Source of the DNA: Streptomyces hygroscopicus
Lineage (GTDB): Bacteria > Actinomycetota > Actinomycetes > Streptomycetales > Streptomycetaceae
NCBI GenBank assembly: GCA_002021875.1
Contig: CP018627.1
Location: forward strand, 6,572,001-6,636,000
Reading direction: 5' to 3'
DNA: 64,000 nt
In this document: positions 15,701-23,864 of the stretch, one piece after another
Numbering within the stretch: the stretch's first letter is position 1
Layout: the number at the start of each line of letters is the position of its first letter
Notes under the pieces: generated by a model
Told to the model about the DNA's origin: nothing
Database searches by the model: none
The model's input: the letters and a program-made list of their open reading frames with translations, nothing else
Position numbers and translations under genes: made by a program

Positions 15701-17273
15701 GGACCCGCGTCGGCCCCACCCGCAACCGCAGGCCCAGGGCTCCGGTGCCGCTCAGCCCGCCGGATCGGGCAGGCCCGCGCTGCCCGCCGCCCGTACGCCC
15801 GAGGAGCAGCAGCCCAACTGGGGCCAGGACACCGGCGCAGGCCAGCCGCAGGACGTCCCGCCCACCGGACGTCGCCGCGCCCGGCGGCCACTGGCCGAGG
15901 AGCAGCCGGAGGCGACCCAGGGTGGTCCGGCTAATCCGGGTAATCCGGGTGGTACGCCCCAGGGTGGTCCAGGCGGTCCAGGTGGCCCGGGTGGTCCGCA
16001 GCCCGTGGAGGCGAGCGGGCGCCCGCCGGCCCAGCAGCCGACGCAGTGGCCGGACGCGCCCACGCAGCCCCGTCCGCAGCCGCTGCCCGCCGAGGCCCCG
16101 CAGAGCGCCGACGCCGCCCAGGGGCGCGCGATCAGTGTGCGCACCCTGGGCCAAGGGGTGCCGTTCGCCCAGCAGGTGGGGGAGCACCCCCAGGGCCAGC
16201 CGCAGCAGGGCCAGCCCCAGACGCCCTCCGGAGGCACCAGCTTGGGCTCCGGCAGGCGCCGCAAACTGGCCGCCCGGCCCGAGATGGCGGACCAGGGCAC
16301 CTCGGCCGAACTACAGCCGGCCGGCAGCCGTTCGCAACCGCACCCCGGGGCACAGACCGGCGCGCAGCCCCGCCCCCAGCCCGGGCCGGGGGCGCAGCCG
16401 CAGCGTGCGGCGAGTGCGTCGCAGAGCTCGGGCCGTGCGTTCGCCATCGGCGCGCCGGACGAGGGCGCCGAGGGGCCGGAGCCGCTGGACGGGCCCAACG
16501 GCGCCGTCGAGATCGTCGACGACCGCACCCCGCCGCCCGACGACGAACTGCCGCCGGAGCCGCTGGACAACCCGCGCCGCCTCCTCGTGTGGCCCGCGCC
16601 GGACATGTCCACCCAGCAGGCGCTGAGCGACCGCGGCTACCGTCCGGTGATCGTGAACTCCCGTGAGGAGGTCGACGCGCAGATCGCCGCGTACCCGGCG
16701 GCGCTGTTCGTCGATCCGCTGACCGGGCCGATCACCCGGACCGCGCTGCAGTCGCTGCGTACGGCCGCGGTCGCCGCCGAGGTGCCGGTGCTGGTGACCG
16801 CGGGGCTCGGCCAGGCGACACGGGAGGCGGCGTACGGCGCCGACCCGGCCGTCCTGTTCAAGGCGCTCGCCCCGCGCGACAGCGAGCAGCATCCGTCGCG
16901 CGTTCTGCTGATCGAGGAGCACGAGCCGATCGCGGCGGCCCTTACGGCGACGCTCGAGCGGCGCGGGATGCAGGTCGCCCGCGCGGCGGCGGACGCGGAC
17001 GCGGTCTCGCTCGCGGGGCAGATGCGGCCGAATCTGGTGGTGATGGACCTGATGCAGGTACGCCGCCGCCGGGCCGGGATCGTCGACTGGCTGCGCGGCA
17101 ACGGACTGCTCAACCGCACCCCGCTGGTCGTCTACACCTCCGCGGACATCGATCCGGCGCATCTGTCGCGGCTGGCCTCGGGCGAGACGGTGCTGTTCCT
17201 CGCGGAGCGCTCGACGAGCGCTGAGGTGCAGTCGCGGATCGTGGACTTGCTGGCGAAGATCGGCACCAACTGA
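12738..17273 (+). CDS. Giant PAS-PAS-pseudokinase-receiver hybrid sensor protein
   Basis: 1511 residues from GTG 12738 (AGGGAGGAAG 7 bases upstream). Domains: PAS about 10-130; PAS about 145-265; an 11-residue-repeat coiled coil 273-327; a histidine-kinase-like dimerisation region about 335-420; an HATPase-like region about 425-555; a Pro/Gln/Gly/Ala-rich linker about 560-1275; a receiver-like domain about 1280-1380; and a receiver about 1387-1511. The phospho-acceptor box reads LDQSLRGPLLQL, without the usual H-E, and the N-box reads LAQALAHLIADV, without its Asn. The last receiver keeps the Asp in VVMDLM. No signal peptide or membrane segment. I infer a cytosolic scaffold or pseudokinase whose receiver may be phosphorylated by others. 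Confidence 0.8.
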   Translation: MSSRPSRGAARLAAILDALPDALLLVNCNGTIVNANHIALESFEAPGTALVGRGLLDLLPSFDPNRIPGSMRRLESAQRDGIKPTRMMARRTDGAQIPVEVTSANLEDGRTPYADQYSYTGDELLMLIVRDLTGTLDTEAELARQQRQTEMILRAAAEGVVGVDTEGKVVLVNPSAAQILGYRASDMGGQELHSLVHHSRPDGSPFPYEESPLADSLRSGRKHRVRGQVLWAKDGSEVPVDLTTAPVRDGEQLVGAVMTFTDRRAEKAMAAKHAEEVESLTTQHTEEVESLTTEHTEKVESLTTQHAEELENLTAQHTKTVEELRTQLAEERARYTAQLESVTARNSQLLAVLDQSLRGPLLQLRGELGVLADDPAGQLWPEANQILHHLAAGYTRMTTLVDNVLSYQRLDAHSEELARRTVSMDEVVSASVEGAVELIGPGRAQFAVHAPPIDAEVDPERLAQALAHLIADVAGVDSTGNTAAGSSASDSTIVVAAAQRGDVVRIEVRGPYAGGDPVHEPIVRGIVRRHGGVLQTHEMPGMGGHAYVLEVPISAAAAAEQERADGDTAGQGDGTQGQGTSGAGTDAGTGTGTAGGNATGQTPTGRRARHGAAPSGTSGDTSGGGTQGNGTLGSGTEGGTPPPNLRKADPHTAAPHTADPRTADPRTAAQQGAPGAPPALPAVVGEDTAAQQQGAAEAGDTPRPTGRRRARPHPDEAAAAATAAHPAQNAEEAATGSHRHARGDAPEAAGPQPTGAAAMGVVPPQGIPAQQQPQGRRARRGAPAQEQGGPQAAGAPAQGASGRPALALPAGASDTPQRPAQPVASGMPALPAARAPEEEQPNWGQDTGAGRPEEVPPTGRRRARRTLAEASELSGPDQAQSQGQGQGQPQAQPQQAQSQPQPAGEPGLVRSPFALPPAAADRAQPGALPPELGPAGLVPAQHGAREARGGAPQPQPGGGLAVRGEPVPPNGAARPGGWPSDPGQAPGQDPRRPHPQPQAQGSGAAQPAGSGRPALPAARTPEEQQPNWGQDTGAGQPQDVPPTGRRRARRPLAEEQPEATQGGPANPGNPGGTPQGGPGGPGGPGGPQPVEASGRPPAQQPTQWPDAPTQPRPQPLPAEAPQSADAAQGRAISVRTLGQGVPFAQQVGEHPQGQPQQGQPQTPSGGTSLGSGRRRKLAARPEMADQGTSAELQPAGSRSQPHPGAQTGAQPRPQPGPGAQPQRAASASQSSGRAFAIGAPDEGAEGPEPLDGPNGAVEIVDDRTPPPDDELPPEPLDNPRRLLVWPAPDMSTQQALSDRGYRPVIVNSREEVDAQIAAYPAALFVDPLTGPITRTALQSLRTAAVAAEVPVLVTAGLGQATREAAYGADPAVLFKALAPRDSEQHPSRVLLIEEHEPIAAALTATLERRGMQVARAAADADAVSLAGQMRPNLVVMDLMQVRRRRAGIVDWLRGNGLLNRTPLVVYTSADIDPAHLSRLASGETVLFLAERSTSAEVQSRIVDLLAKIGTN
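13554..13718 (+). repeat. Five tandem 33-bp units encoding an 11-residue coiled-coil repeat
   Basis: Each unit encodes a variant of HAEEVESLTTQ (HTEEVESLTTE, HTEKVESLTTQ, HAEELENLTAQ, HTKTVEELRTQ). An 11-residue (hendecad) period is a known coiled-coil variant. Confidence 0.85.
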
Positions 17274-17287
17274 CGCGCGCGGTCTCA

Positions 17288-17411
17288 CGGTGACGTGCGG
17301 CCCGTAAGGGCACGACCGCTGTCCATACGGTGACGTGCCGCCCGTAAGGGCACGCCCGCTGTCCATACGGTGACGTGCCACCCGTAAGGAGACACTCGGC
17401 TCCTTACGGTG
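17288..17411. repeat. Tandem ~40-bp repeats after the hybrid sensor gene
   Basis: CGGTGACGTGC, then GCCCGTAAGGGC and CCGCTGTCCATA, repeats about three times. Each unit contains the octamer CCGTAAGG, and a reverse copy (CCTTACGG) closes the array. GCCCGTAAGGGC can itself pair as a small hairpin, so the array may act as terminator between the two convergent genes. Confidence 0.7.
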
Positions 17412-17473
17412 GCCGCGTCACCGACCGTCGGGGCTCGGGCCCGCTCGGCCCGCGCCCCCGACCCGGGTGTTCC

Positions 17474-19129
17474 TCAGCCCAGTGTGGTCACATCCAGCTC
17501 CCCGTCCGCGTACTGCTTGCGGATCACCTTCTTGTTGAACTTCCCCACACTCGTCTTCGGCACCACCGGGATCAGCGCCCAGTGCTCCGGCAGCTGCCAG
17601 CGCGCGACCCGTTCGGCGAGGAAGGCCCGCAGGCCCTCGTAGTCGACCGTGGCGCCGTCCGTCAGCACCACCGTGGCCAGCGGCCGCTCGCCCCACTTCT
17701 CGTCCGGCACCGCCACCACCGCCGCCTCCGCGACCTCCGGATGGCCCATCAGCTGGTTCTCCAGCTCGACCGAGGAGATCCACTCGCCGCCCGACTTGAT
17801 GACGTCCTTGGCCCGGTCGGTCAGCGTCAGGTAGCACTCGGGGCTGATGGTGCCGACATCGCCGGTCTTCAGCCAGCCGTCCTCGGTGAACTTGTCCTCG
17901 GGGCGGAACGGCTCGCCGTCCGCCCCTCCGTAGTACGCGCCCGCGATCCACGGCCCGCGTACCTCCAGCTCACCCGGCGTCTTCCCGTCCCATGGCACGA
18001 CTTCGCCGTCCGCCGAGATCAACCGGCACTCGACGGACGTCGGGAAGCGGCCCTGCGACAGCCGGTACGGCCAGCCGTCCTCCGCCGAGAGCCCGCCCGG
18101 CGGATGGGCCACGGAGCCGAGCGGCGAGGTCTCCGTCATGCCCCATGCATGGACGACGTGGATGCCGTGGCGCTCCTCGTACGCCTTCATCAGGGAGGGC
18201 GGGCAGGCCGAGCCGCCGATGAAGACGTCCCGCAGACAGCTCACCTCCCGCGGCCTGGCGTCGAGTTCGGCGAGCAGCCCCTGCCAGACGGTGGGGACGG
18301 CGGCCGCGATGGTGGGACGTTCGCGCTCGATCATCTCGGCGAGCGGCTCGGGCTGGAGGAAGCGGTCGGGCATGAGTATCGAGGCGCCCGCCATGAAGGC
18401 GGCATGCGCGGTGCCCCATGCGTTTGCGTGGAACATGGGCACCACCGGCAGCAGGGTGTCGCCCCCGGACATCCCGAACGACTCGGCGGCGTTGACCTGC
18501 ATCGAGTGCAGGTAGATGGAGCGGTGGCTGTAGGCCACGCCCTTGGGGTCCCCGGTCGTCCCCGAGGTGTAGCAGAGCGCGGCGGCCTGGCGCTCGTCGA
18601 TCTCCGGCCAGGCGTAGTGCCGCGGCCGGCCCTCGATCAGCTCCTCGTAGTCATGGACCCGGGCGGCGCAGCCGTCCAGGACGGAACGGTCGCCGGGCCC
18701 CGCGACCACGATGTGCTTCACGGTGGTGAGACCGGGGAGGAGCGGGGCGAGCAGCGGCAGCACCGAGCCGTTGACGATGATCACGCGATCGGCGGCGTGG
18801 TTCACGATCCAGCCGAGCTGCTCGGTGGGCAGCCGGAGGTTGAGGGTGTGCAGCACGGCGCCCATGGAGGGGACCGCGAGATACGCCTCCAGATGCTCGC
18901 CGTTGTTCCACATCAAGGTGGCCACGGCCTGCCCCGGCTCGACCCCGAGCTCATCGCGCAGCGCGTTCGCCAACTGGATCGACCGCATGCCCACGTCGTG
19001 GAAGCTGCGGCGCCGGGGCTCGTCCTCACCGGTCCAGGTGGTCACATGGGCCGTACGGCCATGCACGAGTGCCCCGTGCACGAGGATGCGGGTCACGGTC
19101 AGCGGTACGTCCTGCATCGTGCTGAGCAC
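17474..19129 (-). CDS. Long/medium-chain fatty acid-CoA ligase (AMP-forming)
   Basis: 551 residues, the usual FadD length. The adenylate-forming signatures are clear: [15 protein letters not shown] (P-loop), the GMTETSPLG motif, GWLKTGDVG with the adenosine-binding Asp, [12 protein letters not shown], and the catalytic Lys in [10 protein letters not shown] near the C-terminus. It activates a carboxylic acid through an acyl-AMP to the CoA thioester. GTG 19129 is chosen because GGAGG lies 5 bases upstream; the open frame extends much further without support. Together with the chsH/ltp2-like operon 2 kb away on the same strand it may serve sterol or fatty-acid side-chain catabolism, which is inference. 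Confidence 0.9.
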   Translation of the reverse strand: MLSTMQDVPLTVTRILVHGALVHGRTAHVTTWTGEDEPRRRSFHDVGMRSIQLANALRDELGVEPGQAVATLMWNNGEHLEAYLAVPSMGAVLHTLNLRLPTEQLGWIVNHAADRVIIVNGSVLPLLAPLLPGLTTVKHIVVAGPGDRSVLDGCAARVHDYEELIEGRPRHYAWPEIDERQAAALCYTSGTTGDPKGVAYSHRSIYLHSMQVNAAESFGMSGGDTLLPVVPMFHANAWGTAHAAFMAGASILMPDRFLQPEPLAEMIERERPTIAAAVPTVWQGLLAELDARPREVSCLRDVFIGGSACPPSLMKAYEERHGIHVVHAWGMTETSPLGSVAHPPGGLSAEDGWPYRLSQGRFPTSVECRLISADGEVVPWDGKTPGELEVRGPWIAGAYYGGADGEPFRPEDKFTEDGWLKTGDVGTISPECYLTLTDRAKDVIKSGGEWISSVELENQLMGHPEVAEAAVVAVPDEKWGERPLATVVLTDGATVDYEGLRAFLAERVARWQLPEHWALIPVVPKTSVGKFNKKVIRKQYADGELDVTTLG

Positions 19130-19294
19130 CGGGGCCTCCAGGGTTCCGGTAACGCGCGGGCTGAGGTTCCGCCGATTCTGCAGCCGACCGCCCGGTATGT
19201 CACTACCCCCGGACCTCGTCGGTCGCCCCGTCGGTCCCCCTGCTGACCCCCGGCCGTCAGTTCCGGTCGGCCCCGTCGACCGCCGCACGGCCGG

Positions 19295-19825
19295 TCACGC
19301 CGCGTAGCCGAGTTCCGGGTCCTCGCGGAGCTTGCCGAGGGCGCGCGAGACCGCGCTCTTGACGGTGCCGACGGACACTCCGAGTACCTCCGCCGTCTGC
19401 GCCTCGCTCAGGTCCTCGTAGTACCTGAGGACGACCATCGCCCGTTGACGGTCCGGCAGCCGCAGTACGGCCCGCCACAGCGCGTCGCGGACGACCTGCC
19501 GTTCGGCGGGGTCCGGGGCGGGCACCGTCTCGGGCTCGGGCAGCTCCTCGCAGGCGAATTCGTCGATCTTGCGCTTGCGCCACTGCGAGGTCCGCGTGTT
19601 AACCAGCGCACGCCGCACATAGCCGTCCAGCGCGTTGTGGTCCTCGATACGCTCCCACGCCAGGTACGTCTTGGTCAGCGCGGTTTGCAGCAGATCCTCG
19701 GCGTCGCACACGTTGGAGGTCAGCGAGCGGGCGGTGCGCAACAGCACCGGCCCCCGCGCCCGTACATACGAAGTGAACGACGGGAACGCGGCGGCGGATA
19801 CGCCTGTGCACACGGTCGTGGTCAT
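19295..19825 (-). CDS. SigE-family ECF RNA polymerase sigma factor
   Basis: 176 residues. Region 2 (about 20-85) contains SNVCDAEDLLQTALTKTY and TRTSQWRKRK, matching the -10-recognising helices of the actinobacterial short SigE-like ECF group. Region 4 (about 115-170) contains RAMVVLRYYEDLSEAQTAEV and SVGTVKSAVSRALGKL, the -35-binding helix-turn-helix. No anti-sigma gene is adjacent: upstream is a repeat-rich spacer and the DUF1906 gene, downstream the CoA ligase. Regulon unknown. Confidence 0.9.
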   Translation of the reverse strand: MTTTVCTGVSAAAFPSFTSYVRARGPVLLRTARSLTSNVCDAEDLLQTALTKTYLAWERIEDHNALDGYVRRALVNTRTSQWRKRKIDEFACEELPEPETVPAPDPAERQVVRDALWRAVLRLPDRQRAMVVLRYYEDLSEAQTAEVLGVSVGTVKSAVSRALGKLREDPELGYAA

Positions 19826-19925
19826 GGCTTAACGCTAGGAGCGGGCAGGTCGGAGCGGATCGGCCATAAGTGCCGAAGAGGGATCAGCCTCAGGTTGTAC
19901 GGGTAGCGCTGGCACCACCTCCTCC

Positions 19926-20072
19926 GGGGGGAGGGGGCAAGCCGAGGGTCAGGGTTCCTCCCGAGGGTTCCCCCAGAGCGTCCCCGAAGGCGCTCCGGGA
20001 GAGTTCCCGAGGATTCCCCGAAGATGCCTCCGAAGACGCCTCTGAGGACGCCTCCGAGGATCCAAGGGTGTC
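19926..20072. repeat. Degenerate GA-rich tandem repeats
   Basis: Units related to CCTCCGAAGACG and CCCCGAAGG follow one another. In one frame the last part reads (EDAS)n, but no gene with a start covers it. It fills the spacer between the sigma-factor promoter and the DUF1906 stop codon. Confidence 0.65.
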
Positions 20073-20097
20073 CCGGACGGGGGCCGGTGGCGGTGGG

Positions 20098-20985
20098 TCA
20101 CTTGATGATCGCGACCGGTGCGTCCACCTTGTTGCGGTCGATGCGCAGCGTCCGGCCGCCGTGCGTCACATCGACGTTGCCCTTGTACTGGTGGATGCGG
20201 CGGTGCGGATTCCACGCGCTCTTGGCCAGCGCCGGCTCACCGTACAGCGACGGCTTCCCCTTCCAGCGCGCGAACCACATGGCGGAGGGCAGGTCATGGA
20301 CCCCGGCCCGGCGGGCCTGCTCCACATGGCGAACCCCGGACTCGGCGCTGCTGTAGAAGCCGGGGAAGAAGCCGCGCGAGCGGACCTCGCGGTTCCAGCC
20401 GCGGATGAAGGAGAGCGTCTTGGCGGCGCAGCTCGCTTTCGTCAGGTCGTACGCCTCCATGTCGAGGTAGAGGGCGCTGCGCTTCTTCAGGGACAGCGCC
20501 TTGGCGCGCGCGACCGCGTCCTTGCCCTCCGCGCGCCCCTGGGAGAAGGGCTTGCCGCCGATCGGCACATGCTTCTTGTTGGCGCTGCGGACGCAGGGGG
20601 CCTGGGATCCGACGAAGATGGGCAGCACCCGCCACTTCATGCTCTTGACGCCGCGCATCCAGGAGACGGTGAGATTGGGCTGGCTCGCACAGGCCCGGCC
20701 GCGGCCCGCGTAGTAGACGCCGACGGCGCGGTAGCGGGAGCTGTTCCACGCGCGCAGGGTGGCGAGGGACGGCGCGTGGCAGGTGTCGAAGGCCCAGCCC
20801 TGGAAGACCTTGGCGCCCAGAGGGCGGGGGTCGGGCAGGACCTCCGCCGAGGCGGCGGGGGTGGCACCGGCGATCGCGGTGGCCAGCGCCGCGGCCAGAC
20901 CGGCGGTCCACCCCGTGGCCTGCCAGCTACTCGAACTGCTCGGGCTGCTCCGCCTGCTCGGCCTGCTCTGCTTTCTTCGGGTCAT
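20098..20985 (-). CDS. Secreted DUF1906 (Rv2525c-like, glycoside-hydrolase-fold) protein
   Basis: 295 residues. A Ser/Arg-rich N-terminus and hydrophobic stretch end in ATPAASA, a signal peptide with a twin-Arg-like start. The mature part follows the DUF1906 pattern: KVFQGWAFDTCHAPS, VGVYYAGRG, SALYLDMEAYD with the acidic pair expected of a GH25-like active site, FFPGFYSSAESGV and SAMWFARWKG. Members of this group, including mycobacterial Rv2525c, are exported and thought to act on the cell wall. Stand-alone gene. Confidence 0.85.
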   Translation of the reverse strand: MTRRKQSRPSRRSSPSSSSSWQATGWTAGLAAALATAIAGATPAASAEVLPDPRPLGAKVFQGWAFDTCHAPSLATLRAWNSSRYRAVGVYYAGRGRACASQPNLTVSWMRGVKSMKWRVLPIFVGSQAPCVRSANKKHVPIGGKPFSQGRAEGKDAVARAKALSLKKRSALYLDMEAYDLTKASCAAKTLSFIRGWNREVRSRGFFPGFYSSAESGVRHVEQARRAGVHDLPSAMWFARWKGKPSLYGEPALAKSAWNPHRRIHQYKGNVDVTHGGRTLRIDRNKVDAPVAIIK

Positions 20986-21038
20986 ATGAGGAGTGAAGGT
21001 GGACCTCGGCGGCCCGATACCGCCGACACGCGCGCGGT

Positions 21039-22205
21039 TCAGCCGTCTGCGCCGAGGAGAAGCCCGGATGTCGGTACCCCGGTGCCCGCGGTGACCAGGG
21101 CGCGGGCGGCCCCCGGCACCTGGTTGACGGAGGTGCCGCGGATCTGCCGGACGGCCTCGGCGATTCCGTTCATCCCGTGCAGATACGCCTCACCGAGCTG
21201 ACCGCCGTGGGTATTGAGCGGCAGCGCGTCCTCGGCGACGAATCCGGCCGCCTCACCGCGCCCGCAGAAGCCGAACTCCTCCAGCTGCATCAGTACGAAC
21301 GGCGTGAAGTGGTCGTAGAGGATGGCCACGTCGATATCGGCCGGGGTCAGCCCGCTGCCGCGCCACAGTTGCCGGGCGACCACCCCCATCTCGGGAAGGC
21401 CCGCCAGGTCGTCGCGGTAGAAGCTCGTCATCTGCTCCTGGCCGCGGCCCGCGCCCTGCGCCGCTGCCGTGATCACGGCGGGCGGACGCGGCAGGTCGCG
21501 CGCCCGCTCCACGCTGGTGACCACGAGCGCCTGGCCGCCGTCCGTCTCCTGACAGCAGTCGAGCAGCCGCAGCGGCTCGACGATCCAGCGCGAGGCGGCG
21601 TGATCGGCGAGGGTGATCGGCTTGCCATGGAAATACGCGGCCGGGTTGGTGGCCGCGTGGCGGCGGTCGGTGACGGCCACATGGCCGAAAACCTCGGGCG
21701 TCAGCCCATAGGCGTACAGATAGCGCTGGGCGGCCATGGCGACCCACGAGGCCGGGGTCAGCAGCCCGAAGGGCAGCGACCAGCCGAGCGCGGCGCCCTC
21801 GGCGGACGGCTCGCGGTGCTGTACGCCGGAGCCGAAGCGGCGCCCGGAGCGCTCGTTGAACGCGCGGTAGCAGACGACGACCTCGGCGACGCCGGTCGCG
21901 ACGGCGAGCGCGGCCTGCTGCACGGTGGCGCAGGCCGCGCCCCCGCCGTAATGGACGCGCGAGAAGAAGGTGAGATCGCCGATGCCGCACGCCTGCGCCA
22001 CGGTGATCTCAGGGCTGGTGTCCATGGTGAAGGTGACCAGCCCGTCCACATCGGCCGGGGTGAGCCCCGCGTCGTCCAGGGCCGCCTGAACGGCCTCGAC
22101 GGCCAGCTTCAGCTCGCTGCGGCCCGAGTCCTTGGAGAACTCGGTGGCACCGATTCCGACGACGGCGGCCCGACCGCCCAGGGTGTCCGCCTTACGGGCG
22201 CTCAT
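21039..22205 (-). CDS. ltp2: Ltp2-type lipid-transfer/thiolase-fold aldolase
   Basis: 388 residues with a non-decarboxylating thiolase fold (AAVVGIGATEFSKDSGR at the N-terminus; GGGAACATVQQAALAV; a C-terminal NTHGGQLGEAYLHGMNG). In mycobacteria and rhodococci, Ltp2 with the DUF35 part of ChsH2 cleaves the last three carbons of the sterol side chain as propionyl-CoA. The order here (chsH2, chsH1, ltp2, same strand, this gene overlapping chsH1 by 4 bp) equals that of the cholesterol operon, so the symbol is given by synteny and family. Actual substrate unproven. Confidence 0.8.
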   Translation of the reverse strand: MSARKADTLGGRAAVVGIGATEFSKDSGRSELKLAVEAVQAALDDAGLTPADVDGLVTFTMDTSPEITVAQACGIGDLTFFSRVHYGGGAACATVQQAALAVATGVAEVVVCYRAFNERSGRRFGSGVQHREPSAEGAALGWSLPFGLLTPASWVAMAAQRYLYAYGLTPEVFGHVAVTDRRHAATNPAAYFHGKPITLADHAASRWIVEPLRLLDCCQETDGGQALVVTSVERARDLPRPPAVITAAAQGAGRGQEQMTSFYRDDLAGLPEMGVVARQLWRGSGLTPADIDVAILYDHFTPFVLMQLEEFGFCGRGEAAGFVAEDALPLNTHGGQLGEAYLHGMNGIAEAVRQIRGTSVNQVPGAARALVTAGTGVPTSGLLLGADG

Positions 22206-22699
22206 CGGGGGGTGTCCGTGGTGGTGGGGCTGCCCAGGGTGGTGGTGGGGGCGTCGGTGGTCGCTGGGGTGTCGGTGGTCCCCTTACGGGCGTCACCGGT
22301 TCCCGGGGCGTCGGTGGGGAGCTGCACCGTGACCTTGCCGGTCACGTGGTGGCCGATGCCGTTCCTGCCGGTGACGGCGACCTCCGCCGTACCCTCCGCG
22401 ACCGCGGTGACCTCGCCGGTCAACACCATCTCGTCGCCGGGGTAGTTGGGCGCCCCGAGCCGGATGGCGACCTTACGGAGGCGGGCCCGCGGCCCGAAGT
22501 GATCGGTGATGTACCGGCCGACCAGCCCATTGGTGGTGAGGATGTTCATAAAGATGTCCGGGGAGCCCTTCTCCTTGGCCGCCTCGGCGTCGTGGTGCAC
22601 ATCCTGGTAGTCCCGGGAGGCGAGGGCGCCGGCGACGATCAGGGTCCGGGTGATCGGGATACTCAGCGGGGGCAGCTCATCGCCCGTACGCACCGTCAT
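22202..22699 (-). CDS. chsH1: MaoC-type hydratase, small subunit (ChsH1-like)
   Basis: 165 residues: a single hot-dog domain (about 1-130) with ASRDYQDVHHDAEAA as hydratase motif and GNGIGHHVTGKV-like strands at the end. The C-terminal 35 residues are a Thr/Pro/Asp-rich tail (TTDTPATTDAPTTT) unusual for the family. ATG 22699 has GGAGG 7 bases upstream. ChsH1 pairs with ChsH2 to hydrate the steroid enoyl-CoA. The stop overlaps the ltp2 start. Confidence 0.8.
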   Translation of the reverse strand: MTVRTGDELPPLSIPITRTLIVAGALASRDYQDVHHDAEAAKEKGSPDIFMNILTTNGLVGRYITDHFGPRARLRKVAIRLGAPNYPGDEMVLTGEVTAVAEGTAEVAVTGRNGIGHHVTGKVTVQLPTDAPGTGDARKGTTDTPATTDAPTTTLGSPTTTDTPR

Positions 22700-22815
22700 G
22701 GGGCCGCCTCCTCGTCCGTACCGTCCGCCAACTCCGCCAACTCCGCCAACTCCGCCGGGTCTGCCAGGTCCGCCGGGTCCACCGCGCCCGCCGGAGGGTT
22801 CGCCTCGTCCGTCCC

Positions 22816-23811
22816 TCATGCCTCGGCGCCCCGGAACACGGGCAGTTCCAGCTCCTCGTCCACGCGCAGGAACTCCAGCTCGACAGGCATGCCGATGCGC
22901 ACCTTGTCGTACGGCACCCCGGTGATGCCGCTGACCATCCGCACCCCCTCCGCGAGCTCGACCAGGCCGACCGCGTAGGGCGGGTCGAAGGCGGGGAAGG
23001 GCGGATGGTGCATGACCACATAGCTGAACACCGTGCCCGCGCCCGACGCCTCGACCGCCTCCCAACGCTGGGAACCGCACGCCCCACACCCCGGCAGCCA
23101 GGGGAAGCGCGGGACGGCGCAGTCCAGGCAGCGCTGGATGAGCAGCCGATGCCGGGCGACGCCCTCCCAGAAGCCCGCGTTGTCGCGGTTGATGACGGGG
23201 CGAGGGCGACGGGGGCGGTCGGCCGTCCGCTCCGGCTCCCGCTCCCGCTCCCGCCTCGGCTCCCACTCCCGCTTCGGCTCCGTCTTCGACCGCGCGGGCG
23301 CGTACTTGAGGATGCGGAAGCGGTGGGTGCCGGCCAGCTCCCCGTCCCCGGTACGGACGTTCATCCGGGTCGTGACGAAGTATCCGGTGCCCAGCTTGGT
23401 GGTCTTGCGCGGCGACACCGACTCGATGACCGCGTCGAAGGTGATCTCGTCGCCGGGGCGCAGCGACCGCATGTACTCCTGCTCGCAGTCGGTGGCGACC
23501 ACCGAGGTGCAGCCCGCGTCGTCGAGCAACGCCAGCAGCTCGTCGTACGCCTCGGAGCGGGCCGAACCGTCGGGGTGCCCGGCCAGCCCGCCCATCGTCC
23601 ACGCCTGCAGCATGGTCGGCGGAGCGATACCCGGATAGGCGGGGCTGGTGTCGCCCATCGCCTCGCACCAGTGCCTGATCATGGGCTCGTTGACCGGGTC
23701 CCTGCCCGCGCCGCCGCTCGCGGCCGTTCGCCCCTCGTACGCTCTCAGCCGTCCGTGCAGCTCATCGAGCTCATTCAGGTCATCCAGGTCGTGCAGCTCA
23801 TCGCGCGTCAT
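22816..23811 (-). CDS. chsH2: MaoC-DUF35 fusion (ChsH2-like)
   Basis: 331 residues. The N-terminal hot-dog domain (about 25-180; EPMIRHWCEAMGDTSPAYP and PGDEITFDAVIE) is joined by an Arg/Glu/Pro-rich linker (REREREPER) to a DUF35 module. The module has a zinc ribbon CLDCAV...CGACGS and an OB fold ending PVELEFLRVDEELELPV. This two-domain architecture is exactly ChsH2: the N-part forms the hydratase with ChsH1, the DUF35 part docks the Ltp2 aldolase. ATG 23811 is preceded by AGGGG. No acyl-CoA dehydrogenase (chsE1/E2) accompanies it. Confidence 0.82.
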   Translation of the reverse strand: MTRDELHDLDDLNELDELHGRLRAYEGRTAASGGAGRDPVNEPMIRHWCEAMGDTSPAYPGIAPPTMLQAWTMGGLAGHPDGSARSEAYDELLALLDDAGCTSVVATDCEQEYMRSLRPGDEITFDAVIESVSPRKTTKLGTGYFVTTRMNVRTGDGELAGTHRFRILKYAPARSKTEPKREWEPRREREREPERTADRPRRPRPVINRDNAGFWEGVARHRLLIQRCLDCAVPRFPWLPGCGACGSQRWEAVEASGAGTVFSYVVMHHPPFPAFDPPYAVGLVELAEGVRMVSGITGVPYDKVRIGMPVELEFLRVDEELELPVFRGAEA

Positions 23812-23845
23812 CGCTGCCCCTGCCGCATGTCTGCCGTAGAAAGCA

Positions 23846-23864
23846 ATCTGACTATCCGTCAGAT
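23846..23864. promoter_or_regulatory. Inverted-repeat operator upstream of chsH2 (TetR type)
   Basis: ATCTGAC-TATCC-GTCAGAT, perfect 7-bp arms, 35 bases before the chsH2 start. This size and TGAC/GTCA core are typical of TetR-family operators in acyl-CoA/sterol operons; no TetR gene is in the window. Confidence 0.65.

Noticed and set aside
12702..15891. Long leftward frames opposite the PAS hybrid protein
   Set aside because: His/Arg/Pro-rich antisense translations without recognisable domains.
17474..23811. Secondary-metabolite gene cluster
   Set aside because: The CoA ligase and MaoC/thiolase genes fit catabolism; there are no PKS, NRPS or terpene synthase genes in the window.
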